Origin: Welwitschia mirabilis
Taxonomy: Eukaryota; Gnetophyta; Gnetopsida; Welwitschiales
Reading direction: 5' to 3'
DNA: 21,786 nucleotides
Assembly (NCBI GenBank): GCA_051453625.1
Contig: JBOZIK010000001.1
Location: 237,910,170-237,931,955 of the forward strand
The notes beneath the pieces were generated by a model that was not told the DNA's origin, did no database searches, and saw only the letters and a program-made list of their open reading frames with translations. A program made the position numbers and the translations under genes. This document shows positions 10,501 through 19,733 of this stretch, in pieces. The stretch's first letter is position 1; every line of letters begins with the position of its first letter.

Positions 10501-11392
10501 ATCCCATCCTTGAACTCATCAATGTTTGGTTTTATGTAGTTTATGTAATAATTTGGTATATAATTTACATGGATGATATAGAGCCTATAAATTAGTAAAA
10601 TGCATTAGCCCAATTTAGAATATAATTTATTTCTATCATGACTGAATAGATTCATGCTTTATCTTTTACCTTAAATCATAACTTAATCAATTTTTACCCT
10701 TATTCAAATGAGGGTTTTTCAACTTAAATTAGCCATGATAAAAAAATTTATTAGGTCAAAAAACGTAATTATAATCATTCTATAATAGCCTAGAAAAAAT
10801 AAAATATAGTACAAAATTATTACTACTATGCGATCTTGTACTTCAACTAGCCATAATCAGTAGTTGTTCATGGATATTATATTTAACTAGTTTATTAGTA
10901 AAAAAACATATCTACTGTTAGCCCTTATAGATGATTTCTATAAAATATAATTAGCATGTACTTTTTGTTTAATCTACAATAATAATTATCAATATGCTAT
11001 GTCTGAGACTACTAGTAATATGTAAAGAATTATTCATTAATAGATTACCGTGGTTGCTTAAGGCTTAAGAATTTGAAAGATGAAGGACTATATCTATTTT
11101 ATATTTTAATCCATACATTATGATATTTTATTTTATCATATATATTATGTAGTATGTACCACTATGCATAGAGTTCCACTTAATTAACATATGATAGTTT
11201 TATTCATATGAATGACCAATTTACTTTGTAATACTTATTGAATAAATATTCAAAAATATGTTACCCAATTGATTTTCACATTCAACATAATATTTGATAT
11301 ATTTAAATCATTATAATACATTAAGTCATTTTCTTATTTCTATATTTCATTCAAATAGAAATCATCCTCATTGACATCAGTTCCTAGGAAAG
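10501..11392. other. AT-rich DNA upstream of the CACTA gene, no gene seen
   Basis: No coding motif was found. This is where the 5' terminal and subterminal region of the CACTA element would be expected. No convincing CACTA...TIR with a matching 3' end was found. Confidence 0.45.
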
Positions 11393-11505
11393 CATATCTC
11401 ACTTACTAGGGTTAATAGTTTACTTGGCTAAAGGAAAATCATCATGATTATCATACCTCACTCACTAGGGTCATTATTTTTCTTAGCCAAAGAAAAATCA
11501 TCACT
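11393..11505. repeat. 59-bp tandem duplication, 2 diverged copies
   Basis: Copies start at 11393 and 11452. Both read CATAYCTCACTYACTAGGGT, then a variable stretch, then CTTRGCYAAAGRAAAATCATCA. The position, about 170 bp before the first transposase codons, is where CACTA elements carry repeats bound by their accessory protein. That role is inference. Confidence 0.75.
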
Positions 11506-11669
11506 GGTCTTAACTATAAAAAAATTGTTTATTGCATATGAATATTATAAAAAATGGATAATACTTAGATGTTATGTAGCAAGTACACTTATAGTACTAA
11601 TCCATATAAGTATATATATGTATTTATAGACTTTTTTATAAGTAATATCAATCTAAATAACATTATCTC

Positions 11670-11890
11670 TTAAAATCATGTATTAGGAAATCTTATGAGT
11701 ATAGAGAAGAAGTAAATTTCTTTATTAATTATGCTTGTGCAAATGTCGATTCCTCTAATTTCATAAGTTTTTCATGTACAAAATACCAAAATGGATGTGG
11801 TAAGATGCCTACTAGATCTATAAGGAAACATCTTATTTTTCATGTATTAATCAACTATACATAACATGGTCACTCATGGTGGAAGAAGAC
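11670..11890 (+). pseudogene. Transposase-associated N-terminal domain (PF13963 type)
   Basis: One frame is stop-free from about 11670 to the TAA at 11858. It reads SCIRKSYEYREEVNFFINYA, then a C-x-K-x-x-N-G-C-G-K block, then RSIRKHLIFH and NYT. This follows the family pattern: SWI near the start, a GV..F...A helix, a CPC..C..N zinc-like cluster, a V..HL...GF signature, then Y..W..HGE. The first Cys pair is partly lost (SFSCTKYQNGC). After about 11860 the frame shifts. Confidence 0.85.
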
Positions 11891-12294
11891 AAGAAAATTT
11901 TCATCAACATGTTTTTTTCAAGGAAGTGGAAATTCATGTTGACTTCATAATTGATATGATAAATTATGCATTAATAAATGAAGAAAATCAAAATTACATA
12001 GAGTAATAAGCAATCATCTAAGACTAAAATGTGCAAAGAAAGAAGAATAAAATGTCATATTTTTAAGAGCCTCTTTTAAAAGATAAAGAACTAATATATA
12101 AAGGATATCCTAGAAGATATACAAATCATTTTCACCTTTTTGGATCACATAATATAAAAGAAAAACATGATTGAATAGATGCTATTTTTTTGGAGCTAGT
12201 GAATTTTTTTAATGGTATGCATTCAAATGAAATGTGTATTCTACTTAGAAAGTAATAAATGCATTAGGAATAAACTATAAAATGATACATTCAT
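11891..12294 (+). pseudogene. CACTA transposase linker region before Transposase_21
   Basis: The frame at 11929-12003 reads EIHVDFIIDMINYALINEEN, the acidic D-M-I-x-x-A segment of the family. From about 12070 a second stretch gives LIYKGYPRRYTNHFHLF, EKHD-stop-IDAIFLELVNFFNGMH and, after a frameshift at 12252, VINALGINYKMIHS. These match the family's LY.GC..(F/Y)TKLS...LF..K...W.D.SF..LL..L and EAKK....LGL.Y..IHACPNDC blocks. The next family residues (ACPNDC) would fall in the N gap that begins at 12295. Confidence 0.8.
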
Positions 12295-12543
12295 NNNNNN
12301 NNNNNNNNNNNNNNNNNNNNNNNNNNNNNNNNNNNNNNNNNNNNNNNNNNNNNNNNNNNNNNNNNNNNNNNNNNNNNNNNNNNNNNNNNNNNNNNNNNNN
12401 NNNNNNNNNNNNNNNNNNNNNNNNNNNNNNNNNNNNNNNNNNNNNNNNNNNNNNNNNNNNNNNNNNNNNNNNNNNNNNNNNNNNNNNNNNNNNNNNNNNN
12501 NNNNNNNNNNNNNNNNNNNNNNNNNNNNNNNNNNNNNNNNNNN
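12295..12543. other. Assembly gap, 249 N, inside the transposase
   Basis: 249 N (83 codons) lie between the IHS just before the IHACPNDC position and the family's AK.L.WH block. This is close to the number of residues the family has there, so the gap estimate seems realistic. The missing DNA should encode the cysteine-rich segment. Confidence 0.95.
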
Positions 12544-12559
12544 TAATTATAGCAGTCCA

Positions 12560-12904
12560 AGTATTGCTAAAAATTTAAAATGGCATTGCAATTATGAAAT
12601 TTAAGATGGAATGATTAGACATTCTATTGATTCCTTTAGTTGAAGAAACATTGATAATAGATAACCTAATTTTAGTAGTGATTCAAGAAATATAATATTG
12701 GATCTTTTAATATATTGTTTTAATCCATTTTCATGTATAAATAATAAGTATACCTATTGACTGATGTTTATTATCATAAATAACTAACCACCATAATTAT
12801 GCATGAAGAAGGAATTTTTTTATTAACATTATTGGTGCTAGGTCCTAAGAAATCAGGAAATGAAATTGACATATATCTCTAAACTTTAATATCTAAACTT
12901 GCAT
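12560..12904 (+). pseudogene. Transposase_21 domain, N-terminal part (PF02992 type)
   Basis: Almost one frame throughout: SIAKNLKWHCNYEI-stop-DGMIRHSIDSF, then RNID, PNFSSDSRNI, NPFSCINN, PP-stop-LCMKKEF and, after a frameshift, LLVLGPKKSGNEIDIYL. These follow the family's WH....DG..RHP.D...W..ID, PNF..DPRN.RL, D..NPF, PPW.CMK and GP..PGNDIDVYL. The catalytic-core acidic patch (NDIDVYL) is kept as NEIDIYL. Four stops here sit at expected Trp positions: AWRNID, RWPNF, Y.YWP and PPWLCM. Confidence 0.9.
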
Positions 12905-14504
12905 AGTGATGAAAAACTTATTGGTATTTATCACTTGACTATTAGATTTATCTTGATGCAATTAAGGTCATAGTATTATATATGTTTATGGAGGTATAAT
13001 GCTGTAACTTATCTATATGTCACCAAATAGCTTAAGCGTGATAATTAAAATCATCATTGTACTATTTTTTTGTAGCACATTCCAACTTATTTTTTCCTTA
13101 AATACCTAAAAGGGCAAGTTTTTTAAAGGAGTTCATGGTATGGTAAAAACCAGAACTAGCACCATGAATGTACATAGGGAAGCCTAAATTGAAGTTTAGA
13201 AAATAATGCCTATGTAATTAAAATCATCTTCAAAATCCATATTAACATCTACATATCATGAACCTTGATTCTCATGTGCACTTTTTTATTTACTTATTTC
13301 TTAAAAATTTGACCTTAAATAAATCTATTAGTATCCTTCCTTTGTTAATTACCTCATCACCTGTTACCTTATCACCTATTATTTTATAGTAGCTACACTT
13401 TACACCATTATGAATTATGTGAGTATGTTATCATTATTTCAGACTAGAAATTGGAGTTATCATATAGTTTGCATAAAACACATGTATTATAACCAAGTTT
13501 CATCCAATATTATATTGGTCATAATATTTAGGTGATTTTCTATGAAAATGTTTTTTCTCTCTTTTTCTTTTTTTTTTTCTTTTGGATAAGCCTACTTTAT
13601 GGGTTGAAAATATAAAAAGGGAAGACCACATGATAAATAGGTTAGCATGGCAAAGTTTAATTATGAATTTTGCAAAGCATCATAAATGGAATGACTGCCA
13701 TTTGGATGTCATTATTTTCCTATAATATTCTCTTCTACTAGTATACTTGCAATTGTAGTGTAAAGGGGTAACGCATTGAATAACTTTTAAGGACCTTTCA
13801 AAACATACTTTTAAAAAGATACCATTTATTAAAACTGAATGATATCTGCATGTATATAGAATGACTGGAAAATATGTTCTAAGAAAGTGGATGCTTATTT
13901 TTATAGTAGAGAGATAGTTATAAGACCCTTTATCACATTTCTTTAGCTTGAATGCAAATCATGCAGTGGCAGATATAGAAGAAAAGGTCATTAACGATCA
14001 AGAAAAGCATTCATTTTTCATTCTTTATGTAATGTGAATTTCATATTTTAATCTTTGATTGCATTATTTATTAGTACTACTGGGTATTCTTAAATTATTA
14101 TTACACAATCCTTTGAAATTAGTCTAGTTGCATCCTTTCATTTAAAATTTAGTCTTAATTTGATTAATTAATTCTATACCCAACTAAATAAGGTTAATTA
14201 TTTTAAAGATTTATTATTTTTTTGACTATTTCAACACAATAAACTTGTCAATCTAGAAGTTGCATTACTCCTAAATCTAAAATAAATTTTAGATTATTCA
14301 GCATTGAAATTTTATTCAAGTATAAACTAATACTTAATTTAAAATAATTTTGTATTTAATTATAATCATATCATTAAATTTGTTTTGAATAATTATTATC
14401 TTACTTGAAATTATCTAATCCCTTTGTATGTACTAGTTTGTAATCATAAGCGAAAATGAATTATCTATTTCTGTGGATTATTAAACTTTCAACTGTGCAT
14501 CTAG
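12905..14504. other. 1.6-kb block interrupting Transposase_21 (insertion or long intron)
   Basis: Coding similarity stops after IDIYL-stop-TLISKL (about 12900) and resumes at LSKN-stop-KN (about 14506), the family's ELKKLW segment. Nothing inside was recognised: there is no TE domain, only a 15-bp doublet (13351-13380). TGCAT is present at both edges (12900-12904 and 14496-14500), which would suit a 5-bp target duplication. An intron is also possible: GT at 12906, and AG after GTGCATCT at 14503-14504. Confidence 0.6.
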
Positions 14505-14971
14505 TTTAAGTAAAAACTAGAAAAACTAGTTCAGAAAGTTTTGACTCTTATGTAGGTGAAAATTTTAATATTAAAGCTATTTTAATGTGAAATAATCTTG
14601 ATTATCTTTCATACATATATCTTACTATTTTTGAGAATAGTGGGTAGTATGCTTGCCTTATTTATGGAGAAGACACCTGTGTAGAGTATCTTCTATGTAG
14701 CAAAAAATTAGTTTCCATGTGACATAGAAGATTCCTCCCTAGTGATCATTCATTTAGAGAGTAGAAAGACCAATTTAATGAAAAGGTAGAATTTGAGAAG
14801 GCTCCAAAGCATTTAAGTAGTACTCAAGTTTTGAGAAACGTGGAAAAAATAAGTATAACATATGATAAGAATATGACAAAGAAAAGAAAGTGTATAGGTG
14901 CCAAAGATGGCTCAGGAGATATTCGTAGATGGATAAGAAATATGATACTTTATAATATTCCTTATTAGAAG
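14505..14971 (+). pseudogene. Transposase_21 domain, middle part
   Basis: Readable blocks are SFDSYVGENFNIKAIL, LDYLSYIYLT (family NDFPAYA.L), SG-stop-YACLIYGEDTC (family SGW.TKG..ACP.CGE.T), HRRFLPSDHSFRE, FEKAPKHLSSTQVL, then ILYNIPY-stop-K (family IFF.LPYWK). The C-x-x-x-G-E-x-x-C metal-binding-like pair is still visible, with the last Cys of CP.C replaced by Tyr. The HRRFLP block is strongly diagnostic of TNP2. Confidence 0.92.
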
Positions 14972-15063
14972 GTGAGATGACATATTTGTATGTTACTTTA
15001 TCTAAAATTATTAGCTACAAGTCTTTTCTTGAATTATTTCAACACTTTCATATGTCTTTTTAG
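14972..15063 (+). other. Intron in the transposase gene, 92 bp, GT-AG
   Basis: The donor is AAG|GTGAGA and the acceptor TATGTCTTTTTAG|CAT, with a pyrimidine-rich tract before it. Removing it joins PY-stop-K directly to HMHISYNLNIMHIDKN, matching the uninterrupted family motif LPYWK......HNLDVMHIEKN. The junction is phase 0. Size and composition are normal for a plant intron. Confidence 0.88.
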
Positions 15064-15383
15064 CATATGCACATCTCTTACAATTTGAACATCATGCATA
15101 TTGATAAGAATATATGTGAGAAATTGCTTTCAATAATTTTAAAAATTAAAGATAATTCAAAGGATAAATTAAATACATCTCAAGATTTCTAGACATTAAA
15201 GCTAATAAAATCCTTATGACCGCAAATAAAAGGAGGAAAAAATAACATAATTACCTCTAGCAAAATGTGTTCTCATACAAAATGAGAAGCAAGTACTTTT
15301 TTGTAAGATACATGGTTTAAGGTTATGATTGGGTTTACTTGAAATTGAAAACATTAAATATGTTTTAAGTATTTAATCCTAAA
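15064..15383 (+). pseudogene. Transposase_21 C-terminal part
   Basis: The exon opens with HMHISYNLNIMHIDKNICEK, then LLSIILKIKDNSKDKLN, corresponding to the family's HNLDVMHIEKNVC.S..GTLL.I.GKTKDG.. block. Then SL-stop-PQIKGGKN and CSHTK-stop-E follow, the LHP or WPQ....K...P.A.Y.L...EK region. The Asp of LDVMH, conserved in the family, has become Asn (LNIMH). Confidence 0.9.
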
Positions 15384-15890
15384 GGATTGAATTCATATGA
15401 TTATCATATTGTCATGGAGCATTTATTGCCAATGTTACTAACAAATGCTTTACTTGATTTAAAACCCTTATATCTGGATCTTCATGAGCTTTGTTTGTTA
15501 TTCAATGTTTTATGCTCAAAGGTGGTTGATTTAAATATTTTGAAGTTAGTGCAATAAAAACTTGTACAAACATTATGCATATTCTAGCAATACTTCCACC
15601 TTTATTTTTTGTAAGCATAATACATCTCTTAGTTCATTGAGTTAAAGAGTTTTGATTTTTTAGGCTTATGAGATATATATGGATGTATTCATTTAAGAGC
15701 TAAACTAGGTGTTAAATAGAAAGTAAATAATTTTCTATTGTTGTCTTGGTTGATAATATACATATTGCTTATGAGATGACGTAGAATTATGAAGGATTTG
15801 AAGACATATGTGAAAAATAATGCTAGACCTAAAGGATGCATAGTGTAATGATACATTCTTGATGAGGCTATCCTATTATGCATGGATTAT
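15384..15890 (+). pseudogene. DUF4218 domain (PF13960 type)
   Basis: The reading starts GLNSYDYHIVMEHLLP and continues to ELCLLFNVLCSKVVDLN, TLCI, IWMYSFKS, then MKDLKTYVKNNARPKGCIV and YILDEAILLC. It follows the family landmarks in order: GLKSHD.H.L...LLP, LC.K..D, ETLC.LE..FPP, RWMYPFER, LK.YVRN.ARPEGSI.EGY..EE...FC. About 67 bases between the MYPFER-like and LKTYV blocks look foreign and may be a small intron (15709-15775). Confidence 0.92.
15709..15775 (+). other. Possible small intron inside DUF4218
   Basis: The donor is CTAG|GTGTTA and the acceptor TTATGAG. In the family, MYPFER and LK.YVRN lie only a few residues apart, but here they are about 95 bases apart. The reading phase after removal is compatible, yet a few surplus residues remain and 67 bp is short. 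A small insertion is equally possible. Confidence 0.4.
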
Positions 15891-16399
15891 GTTTCTGTTT
15901 TTTCAAAAATTCATGGGAGCAAATAATTTCCAAAGTTTTAATACTCTTTGGAGGATAATGTTGAGATGGATGTTAATAAGGAGCCATTAGAGAAAGGGAA
16001 ACTATACTAGATAAATAATATAAAGTTAATCAGTGTTACAACTAGGTCTTATTCTCCTATGGAATAGAAATATATATCATGTGAAGTATGTTTACGAACT
16101 ATTATTTTATATAAAATAAAGTAATTAAAAAGTTATTTCATAAATTATTTGCATACTTTCATGTATAATATAATGAGCAGTTTATGAAATAAACAACCAT
16201 AATTATAAGAAATAAAAATAAAAGGACTAATAGATTTGTTGATTTTATTTCATGATTGCAAGAGAAGGTAAAATACATAATATATACATGATAATGTTTT
16301 ATAAAATTGAATATATTATGTTATCATTTATTTTATTAGTAATTAATAGCATTATTATTTTTAGATGGTAAGGATAGTAAAAATACAACATGAAGGTGC
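15891..16399 (+). pseudogene. Transposase region between DUF4218 and DUF4216
   Basis: Similarity here is weak. EPLEKGKLY near 15980 fits the family's GRPLGKGK motif. A later frame near 16200-16270 gives IRNKNKRTNRFVDFIS-stop-LQEKV, fitting the I..QNP.....F..W....V helix with Trp replaced by a stop. The remainder is too decayed to read. Confidence 0.6.
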
Positions 16400-16401
16400 T
16401 T

Positions 16402-16885
16402 CTTCAAGGACCTCACTTCTTAGCAAAATCATATAATTGTTATCATGTTAAAGGATGGTTATTTTTTCCAAAAGACAATGAGATACATAAAGTAACTCAG
16501 AATAGTGGTATATGCATGAAAGCATTAAATAAAGTATAAAACACATACAAAGAATACTGATTATAAAGAATAAATGCTAATCTATTATGGCATTGTAAAA
16601 TCAATTATCAAATTAGGTTACATTTAATTTAAATAAACAATATTCACATGTGATTAGAAGAAGATAGAAGATGAAAAATGGGTTGCAAATATGATTACAA
16701 TTCAAATAGTATCATAGTAAAGCTACAAAATTTGAAGGAACAAGAAAAGGCAGATGATGAATAATTCATTCTTACATCTCAAATAATTAAATTCTTTTAT
16801 TTGAAGGAATTTTTAAATCCAAAATAGCATGTTTTCCTAGACTCATCTCAAAGGGTGAAAAAAATATGTCGATAGCAAACATAGT
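16402..16885 (+). pseudogene. DUF4216 domain (PF13952 type), end of the transposase
   Basis: There is a clean 42-codon run from 16402, including LQGPHFLAKSYNCYHVKGW, FFPKDNE and KVTQNSGI. Next come YYGIVKSIIKLGY, CD-stop-KKIEDEKWV, then KADDE-stop-FILTSQIIKFFYL and LNPK-stop-HVFLDSSQRV. The family pattern is GP..VA.SY.GY..NG..FHT..R....TQNSGV, YYG.L..IIEL.Y, LFKCDW, D.PFILASQ..QVFY..DP....W.VV. Both missing Trp (CDW and KWHV) are TAG. This looks like the last coding part of gene 1. Confidence 0.92.
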
Positions 16886-17135
16886 TTTGTAAATAGGATC
16901 AATCAAGAGATTTCAAATATAAACACTAGTTTGATTTATAATGATTAAGATGATCTTGTCCATCTTAGTAAAGAGAGGAAATTGATAGAATGACATACTC
17001 TCATGATTATAGTTTTAATGTATGAGTTATAGAATTTATTCATTATGATTTTTCTTACAAATTTATCATAATATTTTAAATGGATTATACTTAATGACAT
17101 CTTGTATATATTGATATTTGAATTTGTATTCATGA
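16886..17135. other. Spacer after the transposase, no gene seen
   Basis: AT-rich, with no recognisable motif. It should contain the 3' end of gene 1. No terminator or polyadenylation signal could be assigned in such biased sequence. Confidence 0.5.
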
Positions 17136-18127
17136 NNNNNNNNNNNNNNNNNNNNNNNNNNNNNNNNNNNNNNNNNNNNNNNNNNNNNNNNNNNNNNNNN
17201 NNNNNNNNNNNNNNNNNNNNNNNNNNNNNNNNNNNNNNNNNNNNNNNNNNNNNNNNNNNNNNNNNNNNNNNNNNNNNNNNNNNNNNNNNNNNNNNNNNNN
17301 NNNNNNNNNNNNNNNNNNNNNNNNNNNNNNNNNNNNNNNNNNNNNNNNNNNNNNNNNNNNNNNNNNNNNNNNNNNNNNNNNNNNNNNNNNNNNNNNNNNN
17401 NNNNNNNNNNNNNNNNNNNNNNNNNNNNNNNNNNNNNNNNNNNNNNNNNNNNNNNNNNNNNNNNNNNNNNNNNNNNNNNNNNNNNNNNNNNNNNNNNNNN
17501 NNNNNNNNNNNNNNNNNNNNNNNNNNNNNNNNNNNNNNNNNNNNNNNNNNNNNNNNNNNNNNNNNNNNNNNNNNNNNNNNNNNNNNNNNNNNNNNNNNNN
17601 NNNNNNNNNNNNNNNNNNNNNNNNNNNNNNNNNNNNNNNNNNNNNNNNNNNNNNNNNNNNNNNNNNNNNNNNNNNNNNNNNNNNNNNNNNNNNNNNNNNN
17701 NNNNNNNNNNNNNNNNNNNNNNNNNNNNNNNNNNNNNNNNNNNNNNNNNNNNNNNNNNNNNNNNNNNNNNNNNNNNNNNNNNNNNNNNNNNNNNNNNNNN
17801 NNNNNNNNNNNNNNNNNNNNNNNNNNNNNNNNNNNNNNNNNNNNNNNNNNNNNNNNNNNNNNNNNNNNNNNNNNNNNNNNNNNNNNNNNNNNNNNNNNNN
17901 NNNNNNNNNNNNNNNNNNNNNNNNNNNNNNNNNNNNNNNNNNNNNNNNNNNNNNNNNNNNNNNNNNNNNNNNNNNNNNNNNNNNNNNNNNNNNNNNNNNN
18001 NNNNNNNNNNNNNNNNNNNNNNNNNNNNNNNNNNNNNNNNNNNNNNNNNNNNNNNNNNNNNNNNNNNNNNNNNNNNNNNNNNNNNNNNNNNNNNNNNNNN
18101 NNNNNNNNNNNNNNNNNNNNNNNNNNN
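17136..18127. other. Assembly gap, 992 N, between the two CACTA genes
   Basis: The non-round length suggests a size estimated from paired or long-range data. It should hold the intergenic region and the first exons of the accessory gene. The open frame that seems to span it is an artefact of the Ns. Confidence 1.
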
Positions 18128-18334
18128 TTTATTCTAACTCAAAATTGTTATTTACTTATCTAGGATTAATTCCTCAAACCCACATGTCAATTTTTATCCT
18201 TTTATGGAAAATGGTGGAAGATCAAAAAAAGGGTTTCTTATGAATTTTGGTTATGGTATTATTGATATTGGTTTATTATAATTAAAGGAATAATGATGTT
18301 ATCATACTATCTAATGGCTCAATTATAGTTACAA
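18128..18334 (+). other. Unassigned stretch at the start of the accessory gene
   Basis: No motif was recognised. It may be an upstream exon or intron of the TNP1-type gene. An acceptor-like TTACAATTTTTAG ends at about 18340, just before the first readable coding block. Confidence 0.4.
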
Positions 18335-18340
18335 TTTTTA

Positions 18341-18532
18341 GTGGATGACATTTCAAAAGAAGTGGTGATATCAAGCAGAAATAGCTATTGGAAATTATTC
18401 AAATATGAACTACTAAAGAATTTCATTTATAATAGAGAAAATACTAAACAGATAAAGAAGAACATACTCCTAGGAGTAAAACCCAAAAATTGGAATGCAA
18501 TTGTGAACCAAACTACCTTGAAATATTTTCAG
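18341..18532 (+). pseudogene. Transposase_24 domain, exon A (PF03004 type)
   Basis: An open stretch of 64 codons reads DDISKEVV, then YWKLFKYELLKNFIYN, then GVKPKNWNAIVNQTTLKYFQ. It matches the family layout: helix, basic L..R...K..Y helix, then P..V..EDW..LV..W.S...Q. The exon ends CAG|GTAATT. This is one of the few intact stretches in the window, and the Trp of the EDW motif is preserved. Confidence 0.85.
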
Positions 18533-18627
18533 GTAATTTAGTAGTTTCATTGGTAACTAAACAAAGTGTTTCTATCAAAATATAGGATGATGGATTTAGA
18601 ATACATTAATTTTTCATTGTATTTTAG
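18533..18627 (+). other. Intron in the accessory gene, 95 bp, GT-AG
   Basis: The donor is TTTCAG|GTAATT and the acceptor TTCATTGTATTTTAG|CCT. Removal joins LKYFQ to PISKINKNNRSKL, restoring the family's continuous Q..S..NK.NR.K motif in phase 0. Confidence 0.88.
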
Positions 18628-18720
18628 CCTATCTCTAAAATAAATAAAAACAATAGATCAAAATTACTCATACCATAATACACGAGCTATTGTTGAGCTA
18701 TAAGAGTCATGGAGGATATT
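18628..18720 (+). pseudogene. Transposase_24 domain, exon B
   Basis: Reads PISKINKNNRSKLLIP-stop-YTSYC-stop-AIRVMEDI, matching the family's S..NK.NR.K....HT.GS.SFA....E signature. The Gly/Ser of TSGS and the Phe of SFA are damaged. The exon ends at ATT|GTAAGT, an ideal plant donor. Confidence 0.88.
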
Positions 18721-18805
18721 GTAAGTATAAAGAAGTAGTCAAACATTTTTAGAACTATTATTACCTATGCTTCTTGATATAATGTTTTTTGTGGATTTTA
18801 TATAG
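18721..18805 (+). other. Intron in the accessory gene, 85 bp, GT-AG
   Basis: The donor is GTAAGTATAAAG and the acceptor TGTGGATTTTATATAG|AAA. The flanking codons join in phase 0 (MEDI to KHELGI), giving the family's E.E.G..P.R.E.....TH spacing. Confidence 0.82.
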
Positions 18806-18925
18806 AAACATGAACTAGGTATTTAAGAAATACCAAATAGGCTCATTATATGTGAAAAATTACATTTGAAAGATAAAGTCCTATGTTCATCAAAATAGGT
18901 TCAAGATAAATTGGTTAATAGTTCA
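18806..18925 (+). pseudogene. Transposase_24 domain, exon C
   Basis: Reads KHELGI-stop-EIPNRLIICEKLHLKD, then VQDKLVNSS. This follows the family's TGREP.R.E....TH.K.DG....... pattern and the V..K(L/M) helix that closes the domain. The right edge is unclear. Confidence 0.75.
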
Positions 18926-19555
18926 GTTTTTTAATTTTATTTGTATTATGTAAGAGATAGAGCTTTCGTCTTATTTGATAATATTATATTACTCTTAATG
19001 TTAATAGGATCATTTCAAAGAAATATTTTCATCTATAAATTCACATATAGAAACAAGTAAAACAAGTCCTAAAACATCCACTTTTAGAAAAGATAATTAA
19101 GGTAGAGTACATGTAATGAAAAAGAAATTTGTTCAACCATGCTATTTAAGTCAAAGTCTTTACACAGTAGACTAGATGATAAGTAGTTTTAAAGAAAATC
19201 TTTAAAAGTAGTTGTTTCTAGTTTGAAGTTAAAAGTGATTCAAATGCAAAAATAATTAGAGAAAAAAGTAAATGATCTTATGGAAATGATGTTATTAGAA
19301 TTTATGATAATTCTATATTTAGATATATTTTTAAATTCATATCAATCATGTTAGCCAGGAAATAATCATAATATTTTATTTTTATTTAGGCTAGAACAAA
19401 ATAAGGAGGGTTATTATCTTTACCTATAGAAACTATTTGTTCTTTATTATCACAATTCATGCCTAATGTAGTAAAATTTCAATATACCTCAAAATATTAT
19501 AAAAACATTGAATTTTTCAAATTTTATATATGATAGAATCATGTATGTTTCTTTG
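18926..19555 (+). other. Decayed middle of the accessory gene
   Basis: Mostly unreadable. GRVHVMKKKFVQP from 19101 resembles the GRVRG.G segment that lies between the two family domains, but this is weak. The basic, low-complexity stretch up to about 19300 would suit the coiled-coil linker of these proteins. Confidence 0.4.
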
Positions 19556-19733
19556 TCTTATAGGAGAAATCATCGACTACTTCATCAAAGAATAAAAAGT
19601 GTAAAATTATTTTAATAGAGGACTATGAAACTATTATTTCCATAGGACTTGTTTCATTTTGATTATACAAACACAATAGTTCTTAGATGTTAATAAGCTA
19701 GAAAATGCTTCAATATTATGATAGATACTATAC
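19556..19733 (+). repeat. Transposase_23-like exon, copy 1 (duplicated around a gap)
   Basis: The acceptor-like TTTCTTTGTCTTATAG (AG at 19562-19563) leads into KSSTTSSKNKKCKIILIEDY, then ETIISIGLVSF. The family has a basic K..K.L..LED.ETV..G.VVS.DP pattern. The segment matches 19838-20016 in length (173 bases from TAGGAG) with only about five differences. The copy is cut by the 100-N gap immediately after. Confidence 0.85.

Larger units (their letters stand above)
11670..16885 (+). pseudogene. CACTA transposase (TNP2/TNPD type), decayed
   Basis: This is the catalytic gene of the element; its product would cut the transposon ends in the nucleus. Read by eye, the domains in order are: transposase-associated domain (PF13963 type, 11670-11890); linker (to 12294); Transposase_21 (PF02992 type, 12560-12904 and 14505 to about 15230); DUF4218 (PF13960 type, 15384-15890); DUF4216 (PF13952 type, 16400-16885). 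At least one GT-AG intron (14972-15063) is recognisable. The reading frame is lost repeatedly, and stops often replace conserved Trp. Part is hidden by a 249-N gap whose length suits the missing family residues. The first codons are uncertain: the reading begins around LKSCIRKSYEY, and family members start a few residues earlier with a Met. Family assignment rests on remembered motif patterns, not on a search. Confidence 0.9.

Noticed and set aside
13351-13380. 15-bp doublet ACCTCATCACCTGTT / ACCTTATCACCTATT
   Set aside because: Only two units with three differences; too short to count as more than simple-sequence drift, so noted only within the 1.6-kb block.
16945-17133. 62-codon minus-strand open frame
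   Set aside because: Antisense to the end of a decayed transposon; no motif; length expected by chance.
17102-18163. 353-codon open frame on the + strand
   Set aside because: Nearly all of it is the 992-N gap; only a few real codons lie at each end.
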